Assembly (NCBI GenBank): GCA_035308365.1
Contig: DATGGU010000183.1
Location: forward strand, 1-64,000
Reading direction: 5' to 3'
Length of the DNA: 64,000 nt
Source: PALSA-505 sp035308365
GTDB taxonomy: Bacteria; Actinomycetota; Actinomycetes; Streptosporangiales; Streptosporangiaceae
This document shows positions 25,548 to 33,419 of this stretch, in pieces. Both the position numbers and the translations under genes were made by a program. Each line of letters opens with the position of its first letter. Within the stretch, counting starts at the first letter, position 1. The notes below the pieces were generated by a model. It worked only from the letters and a program-made list of their open reading frames with translations. It had not been told where the DNA came from and searched no databases.

Positions 25548-26573
25548 TTACGGAACGAGAATGGCGCGGCCGCGCACCCGGCCGGCGTCGAGATCGGCCA
25601 GGGCGTCGGCCGCGGCCTCCAGCGGGTAGGTCCGGGTGTGCAGGGTCACCCGGCCGCCCTCGGCCAGCGCCATCAGCTCGGCGAGCTCGTTGTAGGTCCC
25701 GACGATGTTCCCGATGATGTTGCGCTCGGTCGAGATGATGTCCAGCGTCGGGATGTGCACCTCGCCGCCGTAGCCGATGACGTAGTACGAGCCCGCCGGG
25801 CGGGTCATCGCGAAGCCGTCCATCTCCGCGCCCTGCTCGGCCACGAAGTCGAACACCACGTGCGCGCCCTGCCCGCCGGTCAGTTCCTTGACCGCGTCCA
25901 CCTGGCCGCCGTCGGCCACCACGCTGTGCTGTGCGCCGAGCTGCTCGGCCAGCTTGAGCGCGTCCGGGTTGCGGTCAACCACGATGATCCTGGTCGCGGT
26001 CAGCGCGGCCAGGCACTGGATGCCGATGTGGCCGAGGCCGCCGGCCCCGATGATCACGGCGGTGGTGCCCGGGTAGAGCAGCGGGATCGCCTTGCGCACG
26101 GCGTGGTAGGCGGTGATGCCGGCGTCGGCCAGCGCGGCCACGTCCTGCGGCCTGGTCGACGGGTCCAGCTTGACGCAGCACCTGGCCGAGGTCAGCAGGT
26201 ACTCGGCCATCCCGCCGTCGGTGCTCAGCCCGGGGAACGAGTTGTTCTCGCAGTGCATGTCGTCGCCGGCCCGGCAGGCGCGGCACAGCCCGCAGGTCGG
26301 GGTGGGGTGCAGGATCACCGTGTCGCCCACCGCCACGTTGGTGACCGCGGAGCCGGTCTCGTGCACCCACCCGGCGTTCTCGTGGCCCAGGATGTACGGC
26401 AGCTCGACGCCCATCGCGGCGGCCCACTGGCCCTCGATGATGTGCAGGTCGGTGCGGCACACCCCGGCGCCGCCTATCTTCACGATCACGTCCAGCGGCC
26501 CGGAGATGGCCGGCTCCGGCACGTCGTCGATGACCGGTTGCTTGTGGTACCCGTGCAGCCTGACCGCCTTCAC
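25548..26573 (-). CDS. adh: NAD-dependent Zn alcohol dehydrogenase (2-propanol)
   Basis: A 341-residue medium-chain dehydrogenase. GTG 26573 overlaps the preceding TGA and yields the expected MKAVRLHG start. Catalytic zinc ligands are Cys39 (GVCRTD) and His64-Glu65 (GHENAG). Structural zinc ligands are Cys94, 97, 100 and 108. The Rossmann loop GAGGLGHIG begins at 176, and the Asp of VVDRNPD suggests NAD. In the propane pathway this enzyme would oxidise 2-propanol made by PrmABCD to acetone. Translational coupling with the DUF59 gene and its place before groEL match the known prm/mim gene order. Confidence 0.92.
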   Translation of the reverse strand: MKAVRLHGYHKQPVIDDVPEPAISGPLDVIVKIGGAGVCRTDLHIIEGQWAAAMGVELPYILGHENAGWVHETGSAVTNVAVGDTVILHPTPTCGLCRACRAGDDMHCENNSFPGLSTDGGMAEYLLTSARCCVKLDPSTRPQDVAALADAGITAYHAVRKAIPLLYPGTTAVIIGAGGLGHIGIQCLAALTATRIIVVDRNPDALKLAEQLGAQHSVVADGGQVDAVKELTGGQGAHVVFDFVAEQGAEMDGFAMTRPAGSYYVIGYGGEVHIPTLDIISTERNIIGNIVGTYNELAELMALAEGGRVTLHTRTYPLEAAADALADLDAGRVRGRAILVP

Positions 26574-27274
26574 TTGTCCTCCTGGCCTAGTCCCCGGGTC
26601 TGGTATCTGTGCGCCAGCAGCCCCGTGCACACGCCCGCGTTCGCCTCAATGCTGATCCGGGTGGTGCGGGCGCGGCGCAGGTGCAGCGGCAGCCCGTCCA
26701 GGCCGACCGGCTCCCCGGTGACCGGGTCGATCAGCAGCGGCGCGTCGTCGCCCGCGGGCAGCCCGAGCTCGGCGCGCCGCTGTCTCAGCCTGCCCGCCGG
26801 CTGAGACAGCGGCAGCTCGCCGAGCGTCATCCCGGCCAGTGCCGCGGGCTCGGTGCCCGCGGCAAGCAGCGGCCTGCACACCTGGTCGGTGCCGGCCATC
26901 ACGGCCTTACGCAGGAAGTCCGCCCGCAGCCCGTCCAGCTCGCTGACCGCCTCGCCGTCGAAGGAAGCCGCGAACCCGGCCTGGGCGGCCACCCCGTCGT
27001 TGATCGCGTCCGAGGCGAAATGGTCCTCGAGCACGATCTCGGCGGTCCGCACGCCCGCCACCGCGGCCACCGCGTCGTAGGCGTCGGCGACCATCAGGAA
27101 GGCGAAGTTGGGCGCGCAGAAGTAGGTGGGCAGCCGCAGCGTGACCCGCGCGTCGCCGTCCCCGGTCACCGTGCATGAGGTGACGAAGCCGAGCGAGGTC
27201 ACCGGCTCGTCCAGCTCCGGGTCGCGCACGGTGTCCAGGGCCGCGAGCACGCGGTCACGTACCGGTGCGGTCAT
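26570..27274 (-). CDS. DUF59/MIP18-family protein with C-terminal extension
   Basis: A 234-residue protein. Residues 1-100 match the DUF59 (PaaD/SufT-like) fold: DPELDEPVTSLGFV and the conserved cysteine in PTYFCAPN. DUF59 proteins take part in iron-sulfur or other metal-centre assembly. The remaining ~130 residues form an extension found in this gene's homologues in propane monooxygenase clusters; it has one more cysteine (GVCTG) near the end. A role in assembling the di-iron hydroxylase or the reductase Fe-S cluster is an inference. Its ATG overlaps the amidohydrolase stop, and its TGA overlaps the adh start. A 15-bp perfect hairpin lies inside the gene. Confidence 0.8.
   Translation of the reverse strand: MTAPVRDRVLAALDTVRDPELDEPVTSLGFVTSCTVTGDGDARVTLRLPTYFCAPNFAFLMVADAYDAVAAVAGVRTAEIVLEDHFASDAINDGVAAQAGFAASFDGEAVSELDGLRADFLRKAVMAGTDQVCRPLLAAGTEPAALAGMTLGELPLSQPAGRLRQRRAELGLPAGDDAPLLIDPVTGEPVGLDGLPLHLRRARTTRISIEANAGVCTGLLAHRYQTRGLGQEDK
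26776..26813. repeat. Intragenic 15-bp perfect inverted repeat
   Basis: GCCGCTGTCTCAGCC (26776-26790) and GGCTGAGACAGCGGC (26799-26813) are exact complements around an 8-base loop, inside the DUF59 coding region. It contains TGTCTCA and TGAGACA, the same half-sites as the palindromes ahead of prmA and the activator. It could pause or protect mRNA, or bind the activator. Confidence 0.8.
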
Positions 27275-28323
27275 CAGCCTTCGACCAGTTGCGCGTCATC
27301 CCGTGCGGCCGGGGTGCCCTCACCGGCGTCCAGCCTGCATTCGGCGGGCACGTCGATGCCGTACAGCTTGGCCGCGTTCAGCCCGAGGATCTTCTTCTTG
27401 CCCGCGATGCCGAGCCGCGGGTAGTCGGCCAGCTCGGAGTCGTCCGGCATCTCCCAGTCGACGAACCCCTCGACCTGCCACTTCGGCTCCCAGATGCCGT
27501 AGTCGCTGCCGAAGGTCATCTTGTCCTCGCCGACCCAGAACAGCAGTTCGCCCATGACCTTGGCGAAGAACTTCGGCCGTGCGTGCATGAGACCGCCGAT
27601 CACCACGGCCAGGCCGGCGTAGACGTTCGGCTCCTGGGTGGCCATGAAGCAGAAGTCCTCGATCCGGGGCAGGCCGACATGCTCGACGATGAAGTTCAGG
27701 CCGGGGAAGTCGGTCGCGCAGTGGTCGACGTCCGACACGTCGAACGCGTCCTTGTCAAGCGGCCAGATCGTCGGGCCCTTGTGCACGTGGACGTTCTTGA
27801 TGCCGAGCTCCTGGGCGGCGGCCAGGAACGTGTAGGCCTCCGGGTCGCTCAGCTTGTAGCCGCGCGATCCCTTGTTCCACTCGGCGGTGTAGAGCTTGAC
27901 GCCGGTGGAGCCGAATCGCTCGACGTTGTGCCGCAGCTCCTTCAGGCCTTCCTCGCCGTCCCGCGGGTCGAACCGGGTGTTGCAGATGAACTTGCCCGGG
28001 TGCTTCTCACCCATCAGCGCGTTGCGCTCGGTGGTGTTGAAACCCTCCTTGTACCACTCCTTCAGGTACGTGGGCTGGAAGATGGCCACGTCCACGTGGC
28101 CGTCCTCGAAGACGTCTTTCATCAGGTCGTCTTCGGAGTACTTCTGGAAGTGCTCGAGCGGCCAGTGCGTCTGCGGCGGGCCCAGCCCCTGGTAGGCGTG
28201 GAAGCACTCGATCCAGCCCTTGGCATATTTCTCCGCCCCCGGCACCCAGTTGTCCGGGGCGGCGTTCCAGTAGTGCATATGGCTGTCCACAACGAAGTAC
28301 TTCTCGCCGTCTTTCTCGTACAC
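27274..28323 (-). CDS. Amidohydrolase-2 family protein of the prm cluster
   Basis: A 349-residue TIM-barrel metal-dependent hydrolase starting with GTG 28323. Metal-binding DSHMHYWN gives His15 and His17; NVHVHKGP and EHVGLPR supply later His residues, and GSDYGIWEP the C-terminal Asp. The family includes decarboxylases and hydrolases such as ACMSD and gamma-resorcylate decarboxylase. A homologue lies directly after prmD in known propane monooxygenase loci; its role there is not settled. It is separated from prmD by a 13-bp hairpin, and its stop overlaps the DUF59 start. Confidence 0.85.
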   Translation of the reverse strand: MYEKDGEKYFVVDSHMHYWNAAPDNWVPGAEKYAKGWIECFHAYQGLGPPQTHWPLEHFQKYSEDDLMKDVFEDGHVDVAIFQPTYLKEWYKEGFNTTERNALMGEKHPGKFICNTRFDPRDGEEGLKELRHNVERFGSTGVKLYTAEWNKGSRGYKLSDPEAYTFLAAAQELGIKNVHVHKGPTIWPLDKDAFDVSDVDHCATDFPGLNFIVEHVGLPRIEDFCFMATQEPNVYAGLAVVIGGLMHARPKFFAKVMGELLFWVGEDKMTFGSDYGIWEPKWQVEGFVDWEMPDDSELADYPRLGIAGKKKILGLNAAKLYGIDVPAECRLDAGEGTPAARDDAQLVEG

Positions 28324-28345
28324 AGTTCCTCCTCGTTGCGGGCCG

Positions 28346-28387
28346 GGGTCCAGCGGTCCGTCCTACCCTGCTTAGACCGCTGGACCC
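28346..28387. terminator. 13-bp intercistronic hairpin, prmD | amidohydrolase
   Basis: GGGTCCAGCGGTC (28346-28358) and GACCGCTGGACCC (28375-28387) pair perfectly with a 16-base loop, filling most of the 77-base gap. It could partly terminate transcription or protect the 3' end of the prmABCD message, giving less accessory protein than oxygenase. Confidence 0.65.
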
Positions 28388-28400
28388 GTGGCGGCAAGGG

Positions 28401-28772
28401 CTACTGACGTGCGGTCAGGTCGAAGCCGAGGTAGTCGGCGGCGTCCTCGGGGTTGGCGAACATGATCGTCTTGTCGTCCAGGTGGACCATCCGGCCGTAG
28501 TGGGTCGACATGGACTCCTCGAACTCCGCCGCGTTGAACCAGCCCGGCTCCTCGCCGGCCGCCTCATCGATGTCGGCGTAGATCACCTCGAACATGCCCT
28601 GGCCGTCCACCCGCATCATCGACGGCAGCCAGGTGACGGTGACGTTGGGCAGCTTCTCGAGTACCTGGGCGACGACCTCGCCGACCTGGTTGTTCATCAG
28701 GGTGAACCCGCACATGTTGGAGGCCGTGTTGTTCGGCTTGAACGGGCTCTGCGCGGTCTTGAACGTGGTCAC
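28401..28772 (-). CDS. prmD: Propane monooxygenase coupling (effector) protein
   Basis: A 123-residue MmoB/DmpM-type regulatory protein that has no cofactor and tunes electron transfer and substrate access in the hydroxylase. GTG 28772 overlaps the TGA of prmC (GTGA) and gives the usual family length; the longer frame upstream is an artefact. Recognisable features are SNMCGFTLMNNQVGEVVA near residues 17-34 and the central PSMMRVDG. Located fourth in the A-B-C-D order characteristic of group 5/6 soluble di-iron monooxygenases. Confidence 0.92.
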   Translation of the reverse strand: MTTFKTAQSPFKPNNTASNMCGFTLMNNQVGEVVAQVLEKLPNVTVTWLPSMMRVDGQGMFEVIYADIDEAAGEEPGWFNAAEFEESMSTHYGRMVHLDDKTIMFANPEDAADYLGFDLTARQ

Positions 28773-29935
28773 TGGGCAAGCTCCTTCGGTGTTTCCAGGC
28801 CAAGGTCGGACAGGATGCCGCTGAAGCGGATCTTGGCGCGGTCGAGGGCGTCCTCGAAGCGCGGCGGCTTCGCCTCCGGTTGCGACCACAGCGGCTGCAG
28901 CCCCCGGGCGGCGGCGATGACCCGTGGCACCCAGTTGGACAGCCACTCGCCCATGATGTGCTTGTTGTGGCCGGCGAACTCGCGGTCATTGGCCAGCAGC
29001 TCGAACATCGCCCGGGTGTAGCGCAGGTCTCGCTCGGCGAAGTCGTATTCCTCGGCGCCGACGATGGTCGGGGTGACGAAATCGCCGTTGCGGGGGGCGG
29101 CGTGCATGATCAGGTCGCTGCGGAACGGCTCGCCGGCCAGCGGCTCGAAGACCACGTTGGCGGCGAAGATGGCCTCGCACCAGTCGTCGATGCCGGTGAG
29201 CGCCTCGGCGACCCTGCGGACCTCCTGCCAGGCCGGGTCACTGTTCCACGTCTCGAGGTGCGCGGTGCCGTCGAATCCCGGGACTTCCTCGCTCAGCGTC
29301 AGGTTGTACAGGGCCAGGTCCTGCGCGGAGCGGATCCGGTGCATGCTGTTCACCGAGATCGCGTTGTTGTGCATGTTCGTCGGGGCCCGGCGGTTGGCGT
29401 TGGCGAACAGGTACAGGCCCAGGCCGTGGTCCACGTGCATCCAGGCTCCGACGTTGCGCTCGATGAACGTCACCCAGCTGCGGTTCCACTGCTCGAAGGC
29501 CTTGGCCGAGCGGGCGGCGTCGACGTTGGCGTTGAGCTGGCGCACCACGTTGGCGTTGTACCGGTAGAGGGTGAGCTCCCACTCCTCATTCGGGTCGCGG
29601 AACTCGTGCCAGCCGTGGGCCGGCCAGTCGTAGCCCTTGCCACCGGAGCCCGGGTAGCGTTCGGGCTCGGGCTTGTCCGACCCCCAGGCCTTCAGCGCGG
29701 TCCAGTCCAGCGGGTAGCCGCCGCGCCCGTCGGAGAACCCGTACAGCCAGCCCTGGGCGAGGTAGTGCCGTGGGTCGGGCTGGACCTCGACGGTCACGTC
29801 CTCGTAGTGGGTCTGCTTGCGCTTGGCCGGTACGTAGTAGTTGAACCGCCGGGCATTGGAGTCGGGGAACTCTTTGGCACCGGCTTCGGCATCGGTGAAG
29901 ACGGGCTTCGGGACGCTGCGTTGTTCAGTAGGCAT
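28769..29935 (-). CDS. prmC: Propane monooxygenase hydroxylase small (beta) subunit
   Basis: A 388-residue ferritin-like beta subunit of the soluble di-iron hydroxylase. It has the overall pattern of MmoY/TouE-type subunits (FNYYVPAKRKQTHYEDVTVE near the start, then WNRSWVTFIERNVGAWMHVDHGL and HNKHIMGEWLSNW). The subunit carries no iron ligands itself but forms the hydroxylase dimer with PrmA. ATG 29935 follows a strong GGAAGGA site 36 bases after the reductase stop. Its TGA overlaps the prmD start, so hydroxylase small subunit and effector are translationally coupled. Confidence 0.93.
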   Translation of the reverse strand: MPTEQRSVPKPVFTDAEAGAKEFPDSNARRFNYYVPAKRKQTHYEDVTVEVQPDPRHYLAQGWLYGFSDGRGGYPLDWTALKAWGSDKPEPERYPGSGGKGYDWPAHGWHEFRDPNEEWELTLYRYNANVVRQLNANVDAARSAKAFEQWNRSWVTFIERNVGAWMHVDHGLGLYLFANANRRAPTNMHNNAISVNSMHRIRSAQDLALYNLTLSEEVPGFDGTAHLETWNSDPAWQEVRRVAEALTGIDDWCEAIFAANVVFEPLAGEPFRSDLIMHAAPRNGDFVTPTIVGAEEYDFAERDLRYTRAMFELLANDREFAGHNKHIMGEWLSNWVPRVIAAARGLQPLWSQPEAKPPRFEDALDRAKIRFSGILSDLGLETPKELAQ

Positions 29936-29971
29936 GAGGTCCTTCCTTACGGTTCGTGTTCCCCGGGAGGC

Positions 29972-31015
29972 TTATTCGGAGTTGCCGGTAGTGGTGAACT
30001 TGTCGAAATACACGTGCTTTTCTGGCACCCCGAGCTGGATGAGCAGCGGCATCGCCGCCTCCACCATCGGCGGCGGGCCGCAGACGTAGGCGTGCGCGCC
30101 CTTCAGGCCGGCCTCGTGCCGCTTCACGACGTCGGTGATCAGGCCCACTTCGCCGTCCCAGTCGTCGGAGGCGTCCGGCTCGGACAGCGCCGGGATGTAC
30201 CGGAAGCCGTCCAGAGTCCGCTCGAGCGCGCGCAGTTCGTCCTCGAAGCACAGGTCGCGGCGGCGCCGTGCGCCGTAGTAGTAGGTGGCCTTGCGCCTGA
30301 TGCCGCGCTCGGCCATCGACCGCAGCAGGGCGAGGATGGGTGCCATCCCGGCCCCGCCGCCCACGAAGATCAGGTCGGTGTCGTGGCCCTCGCGCAGGGT
30401 GAACACGCCGTACGGCCCGGTCAGGCTGAGCCGGTCACCGACGGACAGCTCGGCGTCGAGGAAGTGCGAGAACAGGCCGTCCGGATAGACCTTGATGACG
30501 AACTCCAGCCTGCCGTCCTCCCGGCAGGACGTGTTCGCCATCGAGAACGACCTGACGTGCCCGGTGCCGGGCACGGTGATGTCGACGTACTGACCGGGGA
30601 AGAACTTGATCTCTTTGGGCTCGATCAGCCGCAGCACCAGGTGCCGCATGTCGTGGGTGACCGGGTCCTTGGACACCACCTCGGCCACCGCCTGCTGGAT
30701 GGGCAGACCGGACCGGATCATGTCCTCGTCGAAGTTGAGCAACTCGATCGTCAGGTCTTCATAGGCGTGCGCCCGGCACAGCAGCGTGTAGCCTTCCTCC
30801 TTCTCGTAGTCGGGCAGGGCGAAGGTCGAGTACCTGTCGTGCTCTACGTCGTCGCCGTCGAGGATGAACGACTTGCAGGAGGAACACTGGCCCTCCTTGC
30901 AGCCATGCATGAGCATGATTCCCTGCTCGAATGCCGCGCGCAGGATCGTCTGGTCCTCGCTGACCTCGATCTCGATGCCGACCGGCTCGAACCGAACGAC
31001 ATGTTTGTCTGCCAT
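29972..31015 (-). CDS. prmB: Propane monooxygenase reductase (FAD, 2Fe-2S)
   Basis: A 347-residue electron-transfer subunit that passes electrons from NADH to the di-iron centre. The N-terminal plant-type ferredoxin domain has Cys39, Cys44, Cys47 and Cys80 (CKEGQCSSC ... LLC). The FAD-binding motif RSFSMAN follows near residue 155, and the NADH domain has GGGAGMAPI, YYGARRRRD and the terminal CGPPPMVE. Domain order and length are normal for the family. ATG 31015 lies after an 87-base gap filled by a strong hairpin, suggesting that its expression relative to prmA is set post-transcriptionally. Confidence 0.95.
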   Translation of the reverse strand: MADKHVVRFEPVGIEIEVSEDQTILRAAFEQGIMLMHGCKEGQCSSCKSFILDGDDVEHDRYSTFALPDYEKEEGYTLLCRAHAYEDLTIELLNFDEDMIRSGLPIQQAVAEVVSKDPVTHDMRHLVLRLIEPKEIKFFPGQYVDITVPGTGHVRSFSMANTSCREDGRLEFVIKVYPDGLFSHFLDAELSVGDRLSLTGPYGVFTLREGHDTDLIFVGGGAGMAPILALLRSMAERGIRRKATYYYGARRRRDLCFEDELRALERTLDGFRYIPALSEPDASDDWDGEVGLITDVVKRHEAGLKGAHAYVCGPPPMVEAAMPLLIQLGVPEKHVYFDKFTTTGNSE

Positions 31016-31035
31016 TGCTCCCTCGCCCGCTGGCA

Positions 31036-31073
31036 GGGGGAGGCCCGGGGGCTTGATCCCCGGACCCCCTCCC
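31036..31073. repeat. Intercistronic hairpin, prmA | prmB
   Basis: Nested arms GGGAGG/CCTCCC (31038-31043, 31068-31073) and CCGGGG/CCCCGG (31045-31050, 31058-31063) form a stable stem in the 87-base gap. Such structures protect upstream message ends or cause partial termination; either would favour the hydroxylase large subunit over the reductase. Confidence 0.6.
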
Positions 31074-31102
31074 TGGGTTTTCTCGCGGTTACCGGCTGCC
31101 CG

Positions 31103-32758
31103 TCAGGCTTGCGCCGGGGCCGGCCTGCCGGCCGGTCCCTGGCGGTTGTAGTCCGCCTGGAACGCCGCGCGCTCTTCCGGCGTCATCTCGTTGAGCAGGA
31201 CGTTCGGGCTCTGCACCGGGGGCATCCGGCGCAGGTGGTCCAGCGTCCACATCTTCTTCTGGTCGCCCAGGTGCAGGTGCGGCTGCGCGACCATCGTCTT
31301 GCCGTCGTCGCGCACGTAGCCCATGTCGGACACGACGTCGGCCCAGTTCCAGCCGTGGTAGAGGGTCTCCCATTCGCGCTTGCCGATGAGCTGGCCCATG
31401 TTCGGGGTGGACCGGCCCTGGAAGGTCGGCCGGAACGCCTCGGCATCGGTCCACCGGCAGACCTCGTGGCAGTAGGTCCGCCACTGCCCGTCGACTTCGG
31501 CCATCACCATGTCCTCGCGGACGAGGCACGGCACCATGCAGGTCCAGCAGCGGTGCGGGTACACGTAGTCGACGTTCTCGGCGACGATCGGATGGTGCCC
31601 GTTCGGCTCCGACAGGCGGGCGTAGTTCTCCCACCACTTGCCGTACTTGTCGTACCAGCCCGGGTACTTGTACTCGAACCACTCGAAGTCTTCGTCGGTC
31701 ATCGGGTCGATCCGCCAGTAGTTCGCCAGCCAGCCGGTGGCGAAGAACTGGGCAACCTCGTGGACGTAGCCCTTGTTCCAGATCTGGTTCCAGGCTTCCT
31801 CGATGAGGTCGTGCGGGATGACCAGGCCGTACTTCTCCAGCGGCACGAGGTAGCTGCGGTAGTAGTCGTCGTAGATCCAGCGGCGCCACATCTCCGCGTA
31901 GGACTCGCGGTCCTTGCGCCGGTCCTTGGTGCCGTACTCGATGAACGTGCCGATGGCGGCGTCCACCACGCGGTGGTTGTTCCACCAGGCGTAGCGCAGG
32001 TCGCGTTCGAGCAGCTGGTGGTTGGACTCGTCGGCCAGCGCCATCAGCAGCGTGGCGTACCCGTTGCTGATGTGCCGCGACTCGTCGGACTGCACCGAGT
32101 GGAACACCGTCGGCAGCAGGTAGTCGCCGTTGGCGGCGGCCTCGGCCGGCATGGCCACGAACAGCGTGTTGGTGAACGCGGTCTCGGCCACGATGGTCAG
32201 GTAGATGCTGGCGGCGGTGATGGCGTCACCGGTGATGAAACCCTCGGCGAACTGCCTGCCGATGGTGCCGCAGTAGTCGTTCTGGAAGTTGCGCAGGCTG
32301 TTGTTGAAACCCGCCGGGTCGATGTAGTTGTTCATGTACAGGCGCTTGAGGTTCTGCTGGATCGTCGAGTGCCGGACCTCGTCGATCATCTGGATCGCCT
32401 GGCCGTTGTGCAGCTCGGGGTTGGGCACCGTGCGGAACAGCAGTGGCATCGCCCGCGCCGCCGAGATCTCGGGCAGCGGGATGATGCTCAGGAACAGCTT
32501 CTGCCACTCCAGCCAGCGTTCCTGCACCTGACGGAACATATTTCCGCGAATGGCACCGTCCTGCGCACCATAAACACGGTGGTCCTTCTCTTCCTGCATC
32601 GGGAAGTAAGACCTGAGTACCTGCTTGAGTGGGTCCTTCTTCTGCGCCTTCTGGAACGTGTAGTCGGTGCCGTAGTGCGCCACCGGCTGGTGATAGAGCG
32701 GTTCCCAGGACAGCTCCTGGATCTTCTGGTGGGCCTTAGCCACGCTCTGGCGACTCAA
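31103..32758 (-). CDS. prmA: Propane monooxygenase hydroxylase large (alpha) subunit
   Basis: A 551-residue di-iron hydroxylase alpha subunit, the catalytic oxygenase. The iron ligands are Glu97 (PLPEISA), Glu127 and His130 (DEVRH), Glu192 (AETAFTN) and Glu226 with His229 (DESRH). Every one lies exactly 17 positions before its MmoX equivalent (114, 144, 147, 209, 243, 246), and Thr196 matches the gating Thr213. Length and A-B-C-D gene order fit propane monooxygenase (group 5/6) rather than methane monooxygenase. It starts at TTG 32758, after AAAGGTGG. Expected reaction: propane to 2-propanol; related enzymes also oxidise acetone, phenol or cyclic ethers. Confidence 0.95.
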   Translation of the reverse strand: MSRQSVAKAHQKIQELSWEPLYHQPVAHYGTDYTFQKAQKKDPLKQVLRSYFPMQEEKDHRVYGAQDGAIRGNMFRQVQERWLEWQKLFLSIIPLPEISAARAMPLLFRTVPNPELHNGQAIQMIDEVRHSTIQQNLKRLYMNNYIDPAGFNNSLRNFQNDYCGTIGRQFAEGFITGDAITAASIYLTIVAETAFTNTLFVAMPAEAAANGDYLLPTVFHSVQSDESRHISNGYATLLMALADESNHQLLERDLRYAWWNNHRVVDAAIGTFIEYGTKDRRKDRESYAEMWRRWIYDDYYRSYLVPLEKYGLVIPHDLIEEAWNQIWNKGYVHEVAQFFATGWLANYWRIDPMTDEDFEWFEYKYPGWYDKYGKWWENYARLSEPNGHHPIVAENVDYVYPHRCWTCMVPCLVREDMVMAEVDGQWRTYCHEVCRWTDAEAFRPTFQGRSTPNMGQLIGKREWETLYHGWNWADVVSDMGYVRDDGKTMVAQPHLHLGDQKKMWTLDHLRRMPPVQSPNVLLNEMTPEERAAFQADYNRQGPAGRPAPAQA

Positions 32759-32829
32759 TTTGCCACCTTTTCCCTTCGTCCGGGCCGAATTCGGCCGCTC
32801 GCAGCCTGATACTCATCGCCGTCGCAGGC

Positions 32830-32871
32830 GCCGCGCCTTGGCCGGGGCGCGGCACGCAATTACGTGCGTGC
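32830..32871 (-). promoter_or_regulatory. Two adjacent dyads in the prmA leader
   Basis: GCCGCGCC/GGCGCGGC (32830-32837, 32846-32853) and GCACGCA-N6-TGCGTGC (32852-32858, 32865-32871) lie between the upstream palindrome and the prmA start. One could be an operator or a 5' mRNA structure. No clear -10/-35 or -12/-24 sequence was identified in this stretch. Confidence 0.4.
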
Positions 32872-32922
32872 GGCGGAAGTTCTGTTGTCTGGAATCACAC
32901 CGCGCACCGGACGTCATGTGGC

Positions 32923-32938
32923 TCTCAACATGAGACAG
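32923..32938. promoter_or_regulatory. Palindromic activator site 1, upstream of prmA
   Basis: TCTCA-ACA-TGAGA with flanking CAG (32923-32938) lies 165 bases before the prmA start codon, between the small upstream gene and prmA. The identical 16 bases recur at 33297. The spacing suits an upstream activating sequence for the divergently encoded Fis-type activator. Confidence 0.65.
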
Positions 32939-32985
32939 CGGGCTCCCGCCCCGTCCGCGCAGGCCACGGCCCCGCACGCCCGGAT

Positions 32986-33246
32986 TCAGCCCGGCTGCGG
33001 CTCGTCCCCGAACACCACCGAGCGGATCTCGGCGAGATGCCGGCGCACGTCACGCGAAATCTCCAGGTTCCCCTCGGCGGCGGGCTGGATTCCCAGGCAT
33101 CTGAGCAGTTGCGCCGCGGGCTCCCCAGGGTCCCCCGCAGACCCCAGGATGGGGTGCAGGCCCTGGTCAGCCAGGTGGTGGAACACCAGATTGACGATGC
33201 TCCACGGGTTGAAGGTCTCGCGCTGTGGTTCGCCGGGCCGCTCCAT
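32986..33246 (-). CDS. Small protein ahead of prmA, unknown function
   Basis: An 86-residue protein with a strong AGGAGGTG site 5 bases before ATG 33246. The N-terminal half (FNPWSIVNLVFHHLADQGLHPILG) is well structured and hydrophobic-polar patterned; the C-terminal half is acidic (RRHLAEIRSVVF). I recall similar small proteins near SDIMO clusters, but that is not verified. It lies between the two palindromes and on the prm strand, so it may be the first gene of the operon or its own unit. No metal-binding cluster is visible. Confidence 0.65.
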   Translation of the reverse strand: MERPGEPQRETFNPWSIVNLVFHHLADQGLHPILGSAGDPGEPAAQLLRCLGIQPAAEGNLEISRDVRRHLAEIRSVVFGDEPQPG

Positions 33247-33296
33247 CGGGCACCTCCTAGCCGACGCATCAAAAGCCGTTAGGGGCGAAACGGAGG

Positions 33297-33312
33297 TCTC
33301 AACATGAGACAG
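33297..33312. promoter_or_regulatory. Palindromic activator site 2, upstream of the activator
   Basis: An exact copy of the 16 bases at 32923: TCTCA-ACA-TGAGA plus CAG. It lies 51 bases before the small minus-strand gene and about 108 bases before the activator ATG, so it could serve both directions, including autoregulation. Confidence 0.65.
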
Positions 33313-33419
33313 ACCCCGGTAACAGCGCATTTACTTTGTAAGTACGACGTAAAACTCGTGCCCATAGTGCGCGGGCCGATGGTGACCCGCCGGATCGCTC
33401 CGGGAGGCTAGGAGGCGCC

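Noticed and set aside
28401..28946. 181-residue start for prmD
   Set aside because: The extra N-terminus overlaps prmC and is Arg/Pro-rich; GTG 28772 gives the family length and a GTGA overlap.
31103..32758. Methane monooxygenase
   Set aside because: Gene order A-reductase-small-coupling and length fit propane-type enzymes; methane MO order is mmoXYBZDC with a gamma subunit, absent here.
28880..32809. 1309-residue plus-strand ORF across prmA-C
   Set aside because: Antisense of three genes with intact catalytic motifs; high GC leaves few stops.
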